Source: Ichthyophis bannanicus (lineage: Eukaryota; Chordata; Amphibia; Gymnophiona; Ichthyophiidae). From it: a stretch of 64,000 bases of DNA. The stretch spans positions 19,072,305-19,136,304 of the forward strand of contig CM066048.1 in NCBI GenBank assembly GCA_033557465.1, read 5' to 3'. A program made the position numbers and the translations under genes. Positions 54,348-64,000 of this stretch are shown piece after piece. Each line of letters begins with the position of its first letter. Positions within the stretch are counted from its first letter, which is position 1. Below the pieces are notes generated by a model. That model was not told where the DNA came from, made no database searches, and worked only from the letters and a program-made list of their open reading frames with translations.

Positions 54348-55815
54348 ATGTCCTCACGCCCTCAGTGCGTGGTCTGCAGCACTCGCAGGGGCACGGTGTT
54401 GGATACAGTGATTTGCCGTGGCTGTGCTACGGTCTCCACCAGCGTAGAGCTACAAATGGAAGGCAAAGTGTGTCAGGAGTCCCTGGAACCCCTTTCAGGT
54501 ACTGAGGGAGAGCCCCTGATGGGGGCTTCATCAGGGTCTCCACTGGATTCCCCTCTGGGACCTTCAAGAGGGCCTTCGGCGCCGGGGGCTGAGCCGTCTC
54601 TGGGGGATTTTTTGTCAGACTTTGCTCATTATGCATCAGGCCTTCTGGTTAGAGCATCTGGGAAAGATTCCAGACTCTCTGCCATGGGCAGCGTCCGTCA
54701 AAGGTGGAAGCGGCGTCTAGCGCACCCACGAGACTGGCGAAGAAGGCGTGGTGTGCGGACTCAGAGCCTATAGAGCTGCAGTGGCAGGAGGCGGATGGAG
54801 CGGACTTCGACCTTGAGTATGGAGGAGCTGGAGGAAGGAGCGATACCGGAGGATCAAGTGAAAATCATGTGGGTATTTCGCAAAGAAGAGTTCATAGTGC
54901 TCATTACCGAATCTCTCCAGACGCTCAATCTCGCTACGGCTCAGCCGACGGAGGAAGAAGGGTTGGAGGGTCCCTTTATTCAGGCGGTCAGAGTCTGACA
55001 GTGTTCCTGTTCACCGAGTGGTGGAACGCATGATCCAAAATGATTGGGATCAGCCCGAAGCAGGATTAAAAGGAGTCAGAACAATTAACAGACTACCCCT
55101 TGGCTGACAAGGATAAGGAGATGTTTTCGCTCTCCTAAAAGTGACGTGGTAGTGTTGGCGGTTACGAAGAAGGCGACCATACCAGTTGAAGGGAGCGCAG
55201 CCTTAAAAGATGTGCAGGACAGGAAAGTGGATGCATTATTGAAGCAGGCTTTTGAGGCTAGTGGTTTGTCACTGCAGGCCTCCATATGTGGGGGCCTGGG
55301 TGGCGAGAGCATGTCTTTGATGGTCTCAACATTTACAGCAAGCGGAGCATATGGATCAGCAGAGCTTGTTGGAAGTGACAAGGCTAGAGTCTGGCTCAGC
55401 ATATTTAGCGGACGTTCACTATGATTTGATCCGGGCATTAGCCAATAATATGGCCTCTTTGGTAGCGCCACGTAGGTCCATCTGGTTGAGAAATTGGGAA
55501 GCCGACAGCTCTTCTAAGTCTAAGTTCAGTAAACTTCCCTTTAAAGGTAAGTTGTTGTTTGGGGAAGATCTAGACAAATTGGTACAGGACTTGGGAGAGC
55601 CCAAGGGCGGAAGGCTGCCGGAAGACAAGCCTAAACAAGGAAGGTCAGTGCCAGGAACCCGTGGTCAATTTAGAGATTTCCGCAGGTTTCGCACGTCACG
55701 CTTGGGGCGGTTTCAGCGTGGGCGATTTACCTCCAGAGCTCAGGGATTTCGGGGGGGGGGGGGGGCGGCAGAGGTTTCACGGCAGTTTCTGGCTCTTCTA
55801 ACCGGAAACCCCAAT
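54348..55815 (+). pseudogene. Gag-like ORF of E5
   Basis: Starts MSSRPQCVVCSTRRGTV with CVVC and CRGC pairs. Acidic and core regions are in shifting frames (TSTLSMEELEEGAIPEDQVK; ALKDVQDRKVDALLKQAF). From 55351 one frame holds LESGSAYLADVHYDLIRALA, FGEDLDKLVQDLGEPK and the RFQRGRFTSRAQGFRG tail. A run of 13 G at about 55752-55765 then puts gag and RT in one frame by accident. Several frameshifts lie between 54600 and 55340. Confidence 0.8.
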
Positions 55816-56840
55816 GAAACGAGGTGGACCCCGGTGGGTAGCCAACCGATAGGGGGACGGCTTCGGGAGTTCCTGCCTGCCTGGGTTCAAATCACGTCCG
55901 ATCAGTGGGTGTTAGAGATTATTTGCGAAGGTTATGCACTGGAGTTGGCTTGTCCAGTGCGAGATTCGTTCATGATGTCTCCCTGCAAAGGACAGCGAAA
56001 GACTGCGGTGATTTGTCTTACCTTGAACCGTCTTTGGCAGCTGGGGCAGTTGCGCCCGTTCTGGCATCAGAATATGGGGAAGGTCGCTACTCCATTTATT
56101 TTGTGGTACCAAAGAAAGGTGGTTCCCTGCGGCCTATCCTGGATCTAAAGGGGGTGAATCATTGTCTCCGGGTTCCACTTTTCCGGATGGAAACCTTAAG
56201 GTCCGTCATAGCAGTCCGAGGAGAGTTTTTGACTTCCCTCGACCTCACGGAAGCTTATCTACACATACCTATCAGGGCAGCTCATTAAAAGGTCCTGAGG
56301 TTCGCTTTTCCCTGGTAGCATTACCAATTTCAAGCATTGCCCTTTTGGGTTGGCGACGGCTCCGCGCACTTTCACCAAGATCATGGTGATAGTGGCGGTG
56401 GCGGCGTTACGGAAGGAAGGTATTCTGGTCCATCCTTACCTCGACGATTGGTTGATTCGGGCGAAATCCGAACACGAGAATGTACAGGTGACAGGCTGGG
56501 CCGTGAAGCTGCTTCAGAGTCTCGGCTGGGTAGTCAACTCGGACAAAAGCCACTTGGTCTCATCCCAAATCCTCGAATATCTGGGAGTTCGTTTTGACAC
56601 GTCAAGAGGAGCAATGTTTCTTCCGGATCGTCGAGCGCGACTCCTTCGCCAGTTAGTACGCAGATTCCTGTGCACTCCAGCCCCGTCAGCGTGGTGGTAC
56701 CTACGGTTGCTGGGAACTATGGCGGCGACCCTGGAGGTGGTCCCGTGGGCCAGATTTCATATGCGGCCCTTGCAGAGAGCGTTGTTACGTCGCTGGTCTC
56801 GCCAGAGAGACTCCTTGAACAAACCTCTTCCTTGTCCTCT
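55800..56840 (+). pseudogene. Reverse transcriptase of E5, interrupted
   Basis: REFLPAWVQITSDQWVLEI is followed by a frameshift. GRYSIYFVVPKKGGSLRPIL and ETLRSVIAVRGEFLTSLDL lie in 55905-56288. ATAPRTFTKIMVIVAVAAL, YLDD in HPYLDDWLIRAKS (56437-56448) and VRRFLCTPAPSAWWYLRLLG lie in 56350-56840. The frame runs to NKPLPCPL and stops at the L2-like insertion, which falls between RT and RNase H. Confidence 0.83.
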
Positions 56841-58634
56841 TCATTTATTTATTTTATTTATTTAACAGTTGCTTATATACCGCTACCTTCCACAGATCAG
56901 GTGCGGTTTACAGTGAACAAGGAATGAACAGATTTACAAGTCTGTTTTACATGGAACATTAATTAACTAGGTACAATTTTGCTAAATACATTAAACATGA
57001 ATGGACTAAATATGGTAAATAATTTGTTAAATAACAATCGAACTATTTACATATTTTGAACTATTACATATATCTATTTACAAGATTTACAAGTAGTTAT
57101 TTAATCGACTTTAATTGTAGTTAGATAGGAGAATTGGAGTTGGTGTACCCTAGGTCGCTATTAACCATTACCTGTTAGAGGTAAGGTATTTTCAAGTGTG
57201 CCAAAATGGGAGATGAATAGATATGTTTTTAATTTCTTGCGGAGTTCCTTTGCATCATTTAATGCCCTTATTTCTTCGGGGAGGGAGTTCCATAGGGTGG
57301 GAGCTGCATGTGAAAACGCTTTTTTATTAGTAGTTTTTTTAGTAGTTGTGAAATCTTTCGGGATCCTAATTTTATTCGTGTGGCCTCTCCGTAGCGTAGT
57401 TTGGGATGTGTCTTTAGTGATAAGTTTTGTTAAGGGGACTGGGGCCATTGTATTTAGTGTCTTAAATGTAGTGATAATCAATTTGTGATTTATTCTGGAT
57501 TGAATTGGGAGCCAGTGAAGGTTTGCTAGTATAGGGGTAATGTGTTCAAATGGTGGAACCTTCATTACAATTCTTGCTGCTGCATTTTGGGCAAGTTGGA
57601 GTCTTTTAATGTTTTGTTTTGTTGTTCCTAGTAGGGTGAGATTTGCGAAATCAAAGTGTGGTGTGATGATGGCCTGGACAATGCTCAGAAAATCATGTAG
57701 AAGTACAAGAGGACGTAATTGTTTTAAAATTTTGAGTTTAAAGTAGATTTTCTTAGTGATGTTTCTAATATGTGTGTCCATACTAAGGTGTGAGTCAAGG
57801 GTGACACCTAGGTATTTCACTTCATTTTTTATAGTAATGTTGTGATTTTGGAGAGTGATGTGTGTTGGAGGTATGTAGGATTGATTTTTAGTTACTGTTA
57901 ATATATCCGTTTTAGAATGATTGATATGGAGATTGTGTTCCTTTAGCCAGATTGTTAATTCAGAGAAGCATTCTGTTAACAGTTGTAGTGGGAGTGTTGG
58001 AATTGTGAATGGTATGTACATCATCATGTCGTCTGCGTATATGTGATAGTGGACTTTAAATTTCTTGAAAATGTCACAGACTGGTTGAATATATATATTA
58101 AATAGGAGGGCAGAGAGGGCGGAGCCTTGTGGGAGACCAATTTCCTGTTTGTATGTTTTAGATGTTTCTGTGTTAGTTCGGACGGTTTGGGTTCGATCAG
58201 TTAGATATGAGGTGAACCAATTTTGTACAGTTGAGTGGGTTCCTATTTGTTTTAGTCTGTTAAGCATTAGAGCATGGTGTACACTGTCAAATGCTGCAGA
58301 GATGTCTAGAAAGAGGAGAATGAAAGCTTGTTTAGGGTTATCAATACCTCGTATTAATGTATCGAGGAGTACTGTTAATAGAGTGTCTACACCATGGTAG
58401 GGGCGAAAGCCATATTGTTGGTCCTCAAGGGGGGCTGAGGTTTCTATATGATCTTGTGTTTGAGTTTGGACGACCTTTTCAATCAGTTTAGCCATAAATG
58501 GAATGCTAGAGATAGGTCTGTAGGAGTTGGGTGATGTTTTGTCAAGGGTGTTATTTTTAATTATTGGTCGGATTTGTGCATGTTTGAGGGAAGGTGGCAA
58601 GTATCCTTGGCGCAGCGACAGGTTGACTATGGTG
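56841..58634 (-). mobile_element. L2-like LINE inserted in E5
   Basis: A minus-strand LINE whose 3' UTR (56841-57160) ends in a (TTTA)n tail on plus preceded by 'taccgctaccttccacagat'. It is 5' truncated near 58634, inside the RT N-terminus. It is the best-preserved LINE of this type in the window and is younger than E5. Confidence 0.87.
57161..58630 (-). pseudogene. L2-like ORF2, reverse transcriptase, uninterrupted but 5' truncated
   Basis: The frame runs without stops from the RT N-terminus to LENTLPLTGNG at 57161. Motifs: IVNLSLRQGYLPPSLKHAQI, NSYRPISSIPFMAKLIEKV, LFLDISAAFDSVHHALMLNR (palm A), GLPQGSALSALLFNIYIQPV, the catalytic YADD in YHIYADDMMMYIPF (palm C), and a C-terminal block MKVPPFEHITPILANLHWLP with ESLP-type ending (LWNSLPEEIRAL). 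The endonuclease is missing. The open frame extends upstream to 58807 across antisense DIRS sequence, which is fortuitous. Confidence 0.82.
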
Positions 58635-58689
58635 GCTGTCCCTGGGATCCCTGGAGGCTGTCCCTGGGATCCCTGGAGGCGGGAATACC

Positions 58690-59400
58690 CCTGGAACAGC
58701 CAATCTGGCTCCCCCTGATGACAGACGCCTGTCTGGCGGGCTGGGGGCTCATTGCCAGGGGCTATTCGCACAGGGGGTATGGTCCGACCAGGAGGGGGCT
58801 TGGTCAATCAACCGCCTTGAGCTGCGAGCGGTCTTCCTGGCGCTTCAGGCGTTCGAGAGCACGGTGAAAGGACAAGCAGTGCAAATACTGTCGGACAATG
58901 CGTCGACGGTGGCCTACATCAATCAGCAAGGCGGAACGGGGCGTGTAGCTATGGAAGAAGAGGCGGAAGCGCTCATCACCTGGGTAGAGCCACAACTACA
59001 AGCCATCTCGGCAGCGCATATCGCAGGAAAGGACAATGTGATGGCAGATTTTCTCAGCAGAGTTCAGGTGGATGCCGGGGAGTGAGAGCTGCACCCAGCG
59101 GTGTTCGATCAGATTGTCCACAGATGGGGGCCACCGATGATGAATCTCATGGCAACGTTCCAGTCAGCGAAGACGGATTGTTTTTTCAGCAGAAGACGGG
59201 AGAGGATGTCAGAAGGCATTGATGCCCTCATTGTCGGGTCTCTTATATGTTTTTCCCCCTTGGGCCCTCATAGGACTAGTTGTACAGCGCATCCCGGAAG
59301 GGTGGCATTAGTGGCACCGGACTGGCCGAGACGTCCGTGGTATGTCGATCTGGTTCGTCTGCTCGATGGGGAGCCGTGAGAGTCCCGATATCGGAAGATC
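58690..59400 (+). pseudogene. RNase H and MT-like region of E5
   Basis: GIPLEQPIWLPLMTDACLAG is followed by a frameshift. Then SDNASTVAYINQQGGTGRVA and HIAGKDNVMADFLSRVQVD (58864-59085, TGA at 59083). QIVHRWGPPMMNLMATFQSA (59110) and VALVAPDWPRRPWYVDLVRL end at about 59379. The FPPW block appears as FSPLGP after a shift. RNase H would remove element RNA during copying. Confidence 0.78.
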
Positions 59401-59437
59401 TGTTGGTTCAGGGGCCACTTAGAATGCCTCAGGTGGA

Positions 59438-60520
59438 TTGATTCTCGCTTACGGTCTGGCCATTGAAAGGGCAAGGTTGAGGAGAAAAGGGTATTCTGCG
59501 GCAGTCATCTCCACGCTGCTTAGAGCAAGAAAACAATCTACCTCCCTTGCATATGTCCGCGTTTGGCGTATCTTTGAGGACTGGTGTTCGTGGTGTCAGC
59601 TGCGGGCCGCGACAGTGTCGGTTCCTTTGATATTAGGTTTTCTGCAAGACGGATTTGATAAAGGTCTGGCTGCCAGCTCCTTGAGGGTTCAGTTGGCGGC
59701 TCTGTCCTGCTATAGAGGAAAAGTCCAAGGAGTGGCTCTCGGCTCTCATGTAGATGTGCAGCGTTTCCTCAAAGCGGTATATTGGCTCCGGCCCTCACGC
59801 AGAATTGTGGTTCCACCATGGGATCTCAACTTGGTTCTAGGGGCTTTAACCAAGAAGCCTTTTGAGCCTTTGAACCAGGCATCGGTTAAGGATGTAACTT
59901 TGAAGACAGTGTTCTTGGTTGCCATTTGCTCGGCGAGACGTATTTTGGAGTTGCAGGCATTGTCATGTAGAGAGCCCTTTCTGTGTTTTTTTTCTAGGGA
60001 AAAGGTGGTGTTGAGACCGGTTCCATCTTTTATGCCAAAAGTGGTGTCTCCGTTTCATTTAAACCAGTCGGTATCCCTGCCAGTGTGTTCTGTATCAGAG
60101 GGGGACGTGGAGGGCAATAGCCTGCACCGCCTAGACATAAAGAGGATCCTGAGGCGGTATTTAAAGGTCACGGATAATTTCCGCAAATCGGACCGTCTGT
60201 TTGTGCTGTTCGGAGGTCCCCGGAAGGGAGATGCAGCGTCAAAAGCGTCCATTTGCAGATGGTTTAGAGAAGCGATTGCGTCGGCTTATCTCTTGCAAGG
60301 AAGAGCAGTGCCGGTGGGATTGCGTGCTCACTCTACTAGAGCACAGGCGACGTCCATGGTTTAATCCCGCCAGCGGAAATTTGTAGAGCTGCTACCTGGT
60401 CATCTCTTCATACTTTCAGCAAGCACTACCGGCTGGACGTCATGGCGGCGAACGATGCCTATTTTGGCTCAGTGGTATTGCGTTCTGGCTGCAAAGGTCT
60501 CTTCCAAAGATTACTGCTCT
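59438..60520 (+). pseudogene. Tyrosine recombinase of E5, one frameshift
   Basis: A frame of 308 codons opens with ILAYGLAIERARLRRKGYS and contains STSLAYVRVWRIFEDW, SSLRVQLAALSCYRGKVQG, SARRILELQALSCRE (first Arg), MPKVVSPFHLNQSVSLPVC and RAHSTRAQATS (HxxR). A small deletion after that shifts the frame near 60358. The end (PPAEICRAATWSSLHTF and Tyr in KHYRLDV, 60427-60429) follows in the new frame. All catalytic residues are present. Confidence 0.84.
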
Positions 60521-60530
60521 GCTACATCTC

Positions 60531-60625
60531 AGTGGTGGAGGACTGAACTGGAGGGCCGATAAGGAAATGGAAATTACACTTACCTGGTTTATTGATGTTC
60601 CTGGAGGGACTTCAGTTCAGTCCTC
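60531..60625. repeat. E5 internal complementary region
   Basis: The right half complements the 3' outer end at 61065-61112. The left half predicts that the missing 5' end of E5 begins CCTTATCGGCCCTCCAG. Contains, in antisense, the donor-like CCAGGTAAGTGTAA. Confidence 0.83.
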
Positions 60626-60989
60626 GTTCCCACCCGGGGGTGACTGTTTCAGACGTAGTTATTCTTTGCAGGGGGGGATGGTTGTGTCTCTGAAGAATAC
60701 AGTATATATCTCTTGAGGCCTTCCTTACCATTGCTGGTTCTCTCTGTTCTGTCTCTCTCTTTGACTTCTCTCACCTCTATCTTTTGAGTTGTTTTGGGTG
60801 AAAAAGTACAGAGGCCAGGGGGAGAGTATTGTTTTTTTCTCCTTTGATTTTGCAGGGGTCTTAACGCTAATGAGTACAGTTCATAGTTGAAAGGTTGGAA
60901 ATGTTGTTCTGTTATTAATTAGCTACTTATCTGTTGCTCCTTTGAGTTTGCTTTGTCAATAGTTCACTGGGGATGATGGGATTTCCAAC

Positions 60990-61110
60990 AGGAGGTACTC
61001 AGTGCTGGCAAGAAGCTGATTGGTCCAGTCTCCATGCTGCAGGAGGAGGTGCACTATCCAGTGGTGGAGGACTGAACTGGAGTCCCTCCAGGAACATCAA
61101 TTACCAGGTA
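60990..61110. repeat. E5 3' inverted terminal repeat (unpaired)
   Basis: Recognised from its match to the ICR ('gtggtggaggactgaactgg', 'ccctccaggaacatcaat') and its DIRS-like wording. No inverted partner is present in the window. Confidence 0.75.
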
Positions 61111-61112
61111 TT

Positions 61113-61354
61113 TATTTTATTTATTTATTTAACAAGTTTTGTATCCCATTTCCTGGTCTTCATTTAATGCTTTTCTGAAACCCTACAGGGTGCTTGTGGG
61201 GGGTGTACAGATGTTGCATCTAATAGGCTAGCCTACAGTGAGCATTGTTTTTCTACCATCCTTGGTCTTCAATGCTTGGGTAGGTCCCACTCATCTATAG
61301 TTTTCTAGCAGGATGATAAGTAAGGATAAATTTACATAACTGCTAACTTTTCAT
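61113..61354. other. LINE-like tail and unassigned sequence
   Basis: 'ttatttatttatttaacaag' resembles the tail side of the L2-like LINEs. 61270-61315 ('cccactcatct', 'tctagcagga') faintly resembles the complement of the DR left end at 31268-31310. Nothing coding. Confidence 0.35.
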
Positions 61355-61500
61355 CTCATCCCTCCAGTCCAGTTCAGACACAAGGGTTATGCCCCCCAAC
61401 TAGCAGGTGGAGACTGAGCAAGACCGGCTTTTGCTGATGTCGCTATACTAAGGGGACTGTACATCAGGAGTCTAGCCAGTATTGCTCCAGCAGGTGAGGG
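61355..61500. repeat. Probable 5' terminal repeat of D7
   Basis: Follows the pattern of the other 5' ends: pyrimidine start, 'cagtccagttcagac', 'gcaggtggagactgagc', then 'gctgatgtcgc'. The partner is outside the window, so the limits are approximate. Confidence 0.55.
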
Positions 61501-62008
61501 ATATCTCCCTGTACATCCGAGTTGTTCGGTAGGGATCCCTTTGAGTGCTTCATGAAATTGAGCAGAGAAAAAGAAAACAAAAGGAGGTAAAAAGGGCCTG
61601 GGGGGGGGGGGGGCAATATCGATGGTGCTCGCAGCTATGCAGTTCAAAGGAAAACAATAGTGTGTGACAGCTGCTCCTTTCTCTCTAAGTTATTATGAGT
61701 TTTTTTTCCTTTCTGCTCCGAGAAGAACTGCTTCCCTGCAGTGAGTGCCACGAACTGTCGTGAACCGGTGATGGCCTCGCTTGCAGTGGGGTGCACACCT
61801 GGGATCCCTGGGTCCCTCTCCCCAAGTCCCCAGAATTGCTCCAGTCTTGGTTGCTTGATGCGTGAGTGTGTGGCTTGGTGATTTTTTATTTTGCTGTATC
61901 AGGGCTCTGGGGATGGTTCTCTGTGCCTTGCCGGGGCTGCCGCATTGCCCTTACGTCATTTTTTTTTCTTCTTTGGCAGCACGCTCGGGCAGCATCAAAA
62001 GGAAACAG

Positions 62009-62591
62009 GATGGCCTCCACTAAACCTGCCTGTGGGGGATGGTCTTATCTGCCGGGCTGTGCCGCCTGTGCTCAGAAGACAGGATGGCAGAGCAGGCTTT
62101 GCAGGCGGCGCTTCAGGGGACAGTACAGGGATCCAGTGTGACTGAGGCTGCCCTTCTACCATGCGGCTTGGTTTTGGCGCCAAAGGTGGCCATTTTGAGC
62201 CGGTTGGAGCCGGGGAAAAAGCACAGGGGAGGCTGTCATGGGCTCTGGCATTAAGGCCAAAGCCAAGAAGAAACATAGTATGCCAGAGGCACAGGAGCAA
62301 GAGTTGAGGATGCCCTTTTCTTGCAAATTCGTGCTCCTGCTCTGTAAGGCTTTTGGCGAGGATCTGGAAGACACCAAGGGTGCTCACCTTCCTGAGGATA
62401 GGTCCAGAGGGGCAAAGGTGGGCATAGCCCTATGGGGAAAGTCTAGGAACTTTTGCAGGTTTCGGACGACCTGTTTTGCGCCTTACTGGGGGGGGGGGGG
62501 CGATACCCCTCCCGGGGAAACTCCGTCCTTTCGGGGAACAGGTAGGGTCTTCTACCCTGCGTCCTCTGGCTCTGCTAAAAAGTCCCAATGA
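62009..62591 (+). pseudogene. Gag-like ORF of D7, large internal deletion
   Basis: MASTKPACGG starts at 62009, with Cys residues suggesting the N-terminal cluster (CAAC). The central block common to other copies is mostly gone. From about 62340, LCKAFGEDLEDTKGAHLPED and SFRGTGRVFYPASSGSAKKS match the D5 gag end (FGEDLDKLV to GRGFGV and STGPRKPQ). Frames differ between the two parts. Confidence 0.7.
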
Positions 62592-62599
62592 AGTGTGGA

Positions 62600-64000
62600 G
62601 GAGAGTATCAGAGGCAGGCTCCAACTCTTCTACTCCATTTGGGTCTGGGTCACGCAGGACCAGTGAGTGTTGGAAATCATCTGAGAGGGCTTCATCCTGG
62701 AGCTGGCGTGGCCCATCTGCAACGCCTTCCTGGTCTCTCCCTGCAGGGCCCTGGTCAAAATATCTGCGCTTCACGGTGTCTATGGGGCACTTCCAGTTCT
62801 GTGCTCTGCCTTTCGGCCTAGCCACCACCCCTCAGACATTCACAAAAGTTATGGTTGTGGTGGTGGCGGCGGCGGTAGTCTTGTGGCAGGAAGGTATCTT
62901 GGCTCACCCGTACCTGGACGACTGGCTCATCAGGGCAAAGTCCCTTGAGGAAAGTTAAAGAGCCACTCGACAAGAGGTGGAGCTTCTACAAGGTTTGGGT
63001 TGGGTGGTGGCCCTTGACAGGAGTTAGCTGCTTCCTTCTCAACGACTAACCTACTTGGGAGTGCTATTTGATACCAAAGAGGGCCGGATTTCCTTGCCGC
63101 CAGAGCATGTGGAGAAGCTGCGTGCACAGGTGCACCGTTCACTGTGAATGGCATGGCCCTCGGTGTGGCATTACCTTCAGCTACTGGGCTCCATGGTGGC
63201 CGCTATTGACCTGGTTTCGTGGGCAAGGGCTCACATATGGCTGCTTCAGCACAGCCTGCTATCGTGCTGGTCCCTGCAGAGAGATGCACTTTTGAGGCGG
63301 CTGCCCTCCCTGTGGGAGGCTCGGCTTAGTCTTCAGTGGTGGCTCTCCTCCCAGGCCTTGACGAGACTTCTGCTGGAGACCGTCACGACTAATGCCAGTC
63401 TGGTTGGCTGGAGAGGTCACTGGCACAGTTTGCCCATGGCTGTGGTCAGAGGAGGAATTGGTGTGGTCCATCAACCGGTTGGAGTTGAGTGGTGTTTCAG
63501 GTACTGCTGCACTTCGACTGTCTTCTTCGTGGTCAGGCGGTTTGTGTTTTTTTAGGACAATGTGATGGTGGTAGCCTACTTCAGCTGACGGGGGCACTGC
63601 CAATGCGTCACTGATGGAGGAAGCGGTGTGTTTCCTCCAGTGGGCAGAGATCCATCTTCTCGCGCTCTCGGCGGTTCATGTGGAAGGCAGGAAGAATGTC
63701 CAAGCAGACTTCCTGAGTTGGCATCGCATAGATCCGATGGAATGGTCCCTGTTGGACTTGTTTTTTTTCAGTTGATAGCGGAGCACTGGAGCCAGCTGAT
63801 GATGGGCCTGATGGCCTCCGTGGCCAATGCTGAGGTGAGCCATTTCTTCAACAGATGGTGAGAGTCCATGTCAGAGGGACTCTACGTGCTGGTCCAACCG
63901 AGGTGTCGGACTGCTCCTATATGTCTTTCTGCCCTGGCTTCTGATCGGCGGTGTCCTTCACAGGGTGGAAAGATACCGGGGTTAAGTGATCCTGATAGCC
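62600..64000 (+). pseudogene. RT-RNase H of D7, 3' end outside the window
   Basis: After a degraded start (WVTQDQ-like text near 62645 and SPCRAL) a deletion removes the fingers and part of the palm. HFQFCALPFGLATTPQTFTK and YLDD in HPYLDDWLIRAKS (62911-62922) follow. Then stops at 62958 and elsewhere, YLGVLFDTKEGRISL, WPSVWHYLQLLGSMVAAIDL (63148 on), RNase H traces (VVHQPVGVEW near 63465, in a wrong frame), and HLLALSAVHVEGRKNVQADF (63653) ahead of the MT-like region. Not functional. Confidence 0.75.

Larger units (their letters stand above)
54306..56840 (+). mobile_element. DIRS-like retrotransposon E5, first part
   Basis: Gag and RT of a plus-strand element related to D2. Its 5' ITR and most of the leader are missing next to the DA end (about 40 bp separate them from gag). 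Either E5 is truncated or DA landed in its leader. An L2-like LINE breaks it at 56841; RNase H, recombinase and the 3' terminus follow at 58635-61112. Confidence 0.83.
58635..61112 (+). mobile_element. DIRS-like retrotransposon E5, second part
   Basis: Continues E5 after the L2-like insertion: RNase H, MT-like region, recombinase, ICR and 3' ITR. A 22-bp tandem duplication (58638-58680) sits at its start. The last bases expected from the ICR ('agtgtaatttccattt') are missing, because another LINE-like (TTTA)n tail begins at 61113. Confidence 0.83.
61355..64000 (+). mobile_element. DIRS-like retrotransposon D7, 5' part
   Basis: Plus-strand element running off the window: an ITR-like start ('catccctccagtccagttc', 61361), a leader with a G run (61601-61614), a shortened gag, RT and RNase H. 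The recombinase would lie beyond the window. Internal deletions in gag and RT mark it as old. Confidence 0.78.

Noticed and set aside
57161..58807. A 548-codon protein starting at 58807
   Set aside because: The first 60 or so codons are antisense DIRS sequence and a tandem duplication. The LINE begins only near 58634.
1..64000. CRISPR arrays, operons or other prokaryotic systems
   Set aside because: The LINE and DIRS content, intron-like AT-rich spacers and decayed retroelements show vertebrate nuclear DNA. The repeats present are terminal inverted repeats, not regularly spaced arrays.

Overview
This is vertebrate nuclear DNA made almost entirely of retrotransposons. No complete host gene, rRNA, tRNA or CRISPR array can be supported. 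Abundant DIRS-like (tyrosine-recombinase) retrotransposons, CR1 and L2-like LINEs and an L1-type ORF1 element suggest an amphibian. A caecilian is my best guess, and a turtle or other non-avian reptile is possible. The species call is inference.

Layout. 1-1815: 5' end of a minus-strand DIRS element (D1). 1822-2488: two CR1 3' fragments. 3675-16018: one plus-strand CR1 copy cut into three pieces by two minus-strand DIRS elements, D2 (4135-9761) and D3 (9890-15916). 17167-17590: two foldback/MITE-like palindromes, one split by a CR1 tail. 18450-20000: an L1-like insertion with only ORF1, an A-rich tail and an 18-bp target-site duplication. 20115-25983: DIRS element D4. 26221-27900: a minus-strand CR1 split by an L2-like LINE. 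28380-28960: a CpG-rich stretch with YY1-like motifs. 28961-31264: AT-rich, unassigned. 31265-36612: a decayed DIRS remnant (DR), an L2-like LINE and a minus-strand CR1. 39328-54305: DIRS element DA, interrupted by a CR1 (44600-53872) that is itself interrupted by DIRS element D5 (46784-52867). 54306-61112: DIRS element E5, interrupted by an L2-like LINE (56841-58634). 61355-64000: DIRS element D7, running off the window.

How the DIRS genes work together. Each element encodes a Gag-like protein with an N-terminal Cys cluster and, in most copies, a Gly/Arg-rich tail. It also encodes an RT-RNase H protein with a C-terminal region in the place of the Dam-like methyltransferase domain, and a tyrosine recombinase. 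Protease and integrase are absent. Inverted terminal repeats flank the element. Near the 3' end an internal complementary region joins the complements of both outer ends, the DIRS hallmark thought to template circle closure. Integration by the recombinase leaves no ordinary target duplication, and the D2 and D5 junctions in CR1 show this.

Nearly every reading frame carries stops or frameshifts. The clear exception is the 496-codon gag of D3. I found no undescribed gene system. The most unusual observations are a micro-inversion of the recombinase active-site segment in D4, the ORF1-only L1-like insertion, splice-signal-like motifs at DIRS ends, a long hairpin in the 5' terminal repeats, and the multi-level nesting that gives a relative insertion order. 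Identities quoted here were judged by eye.
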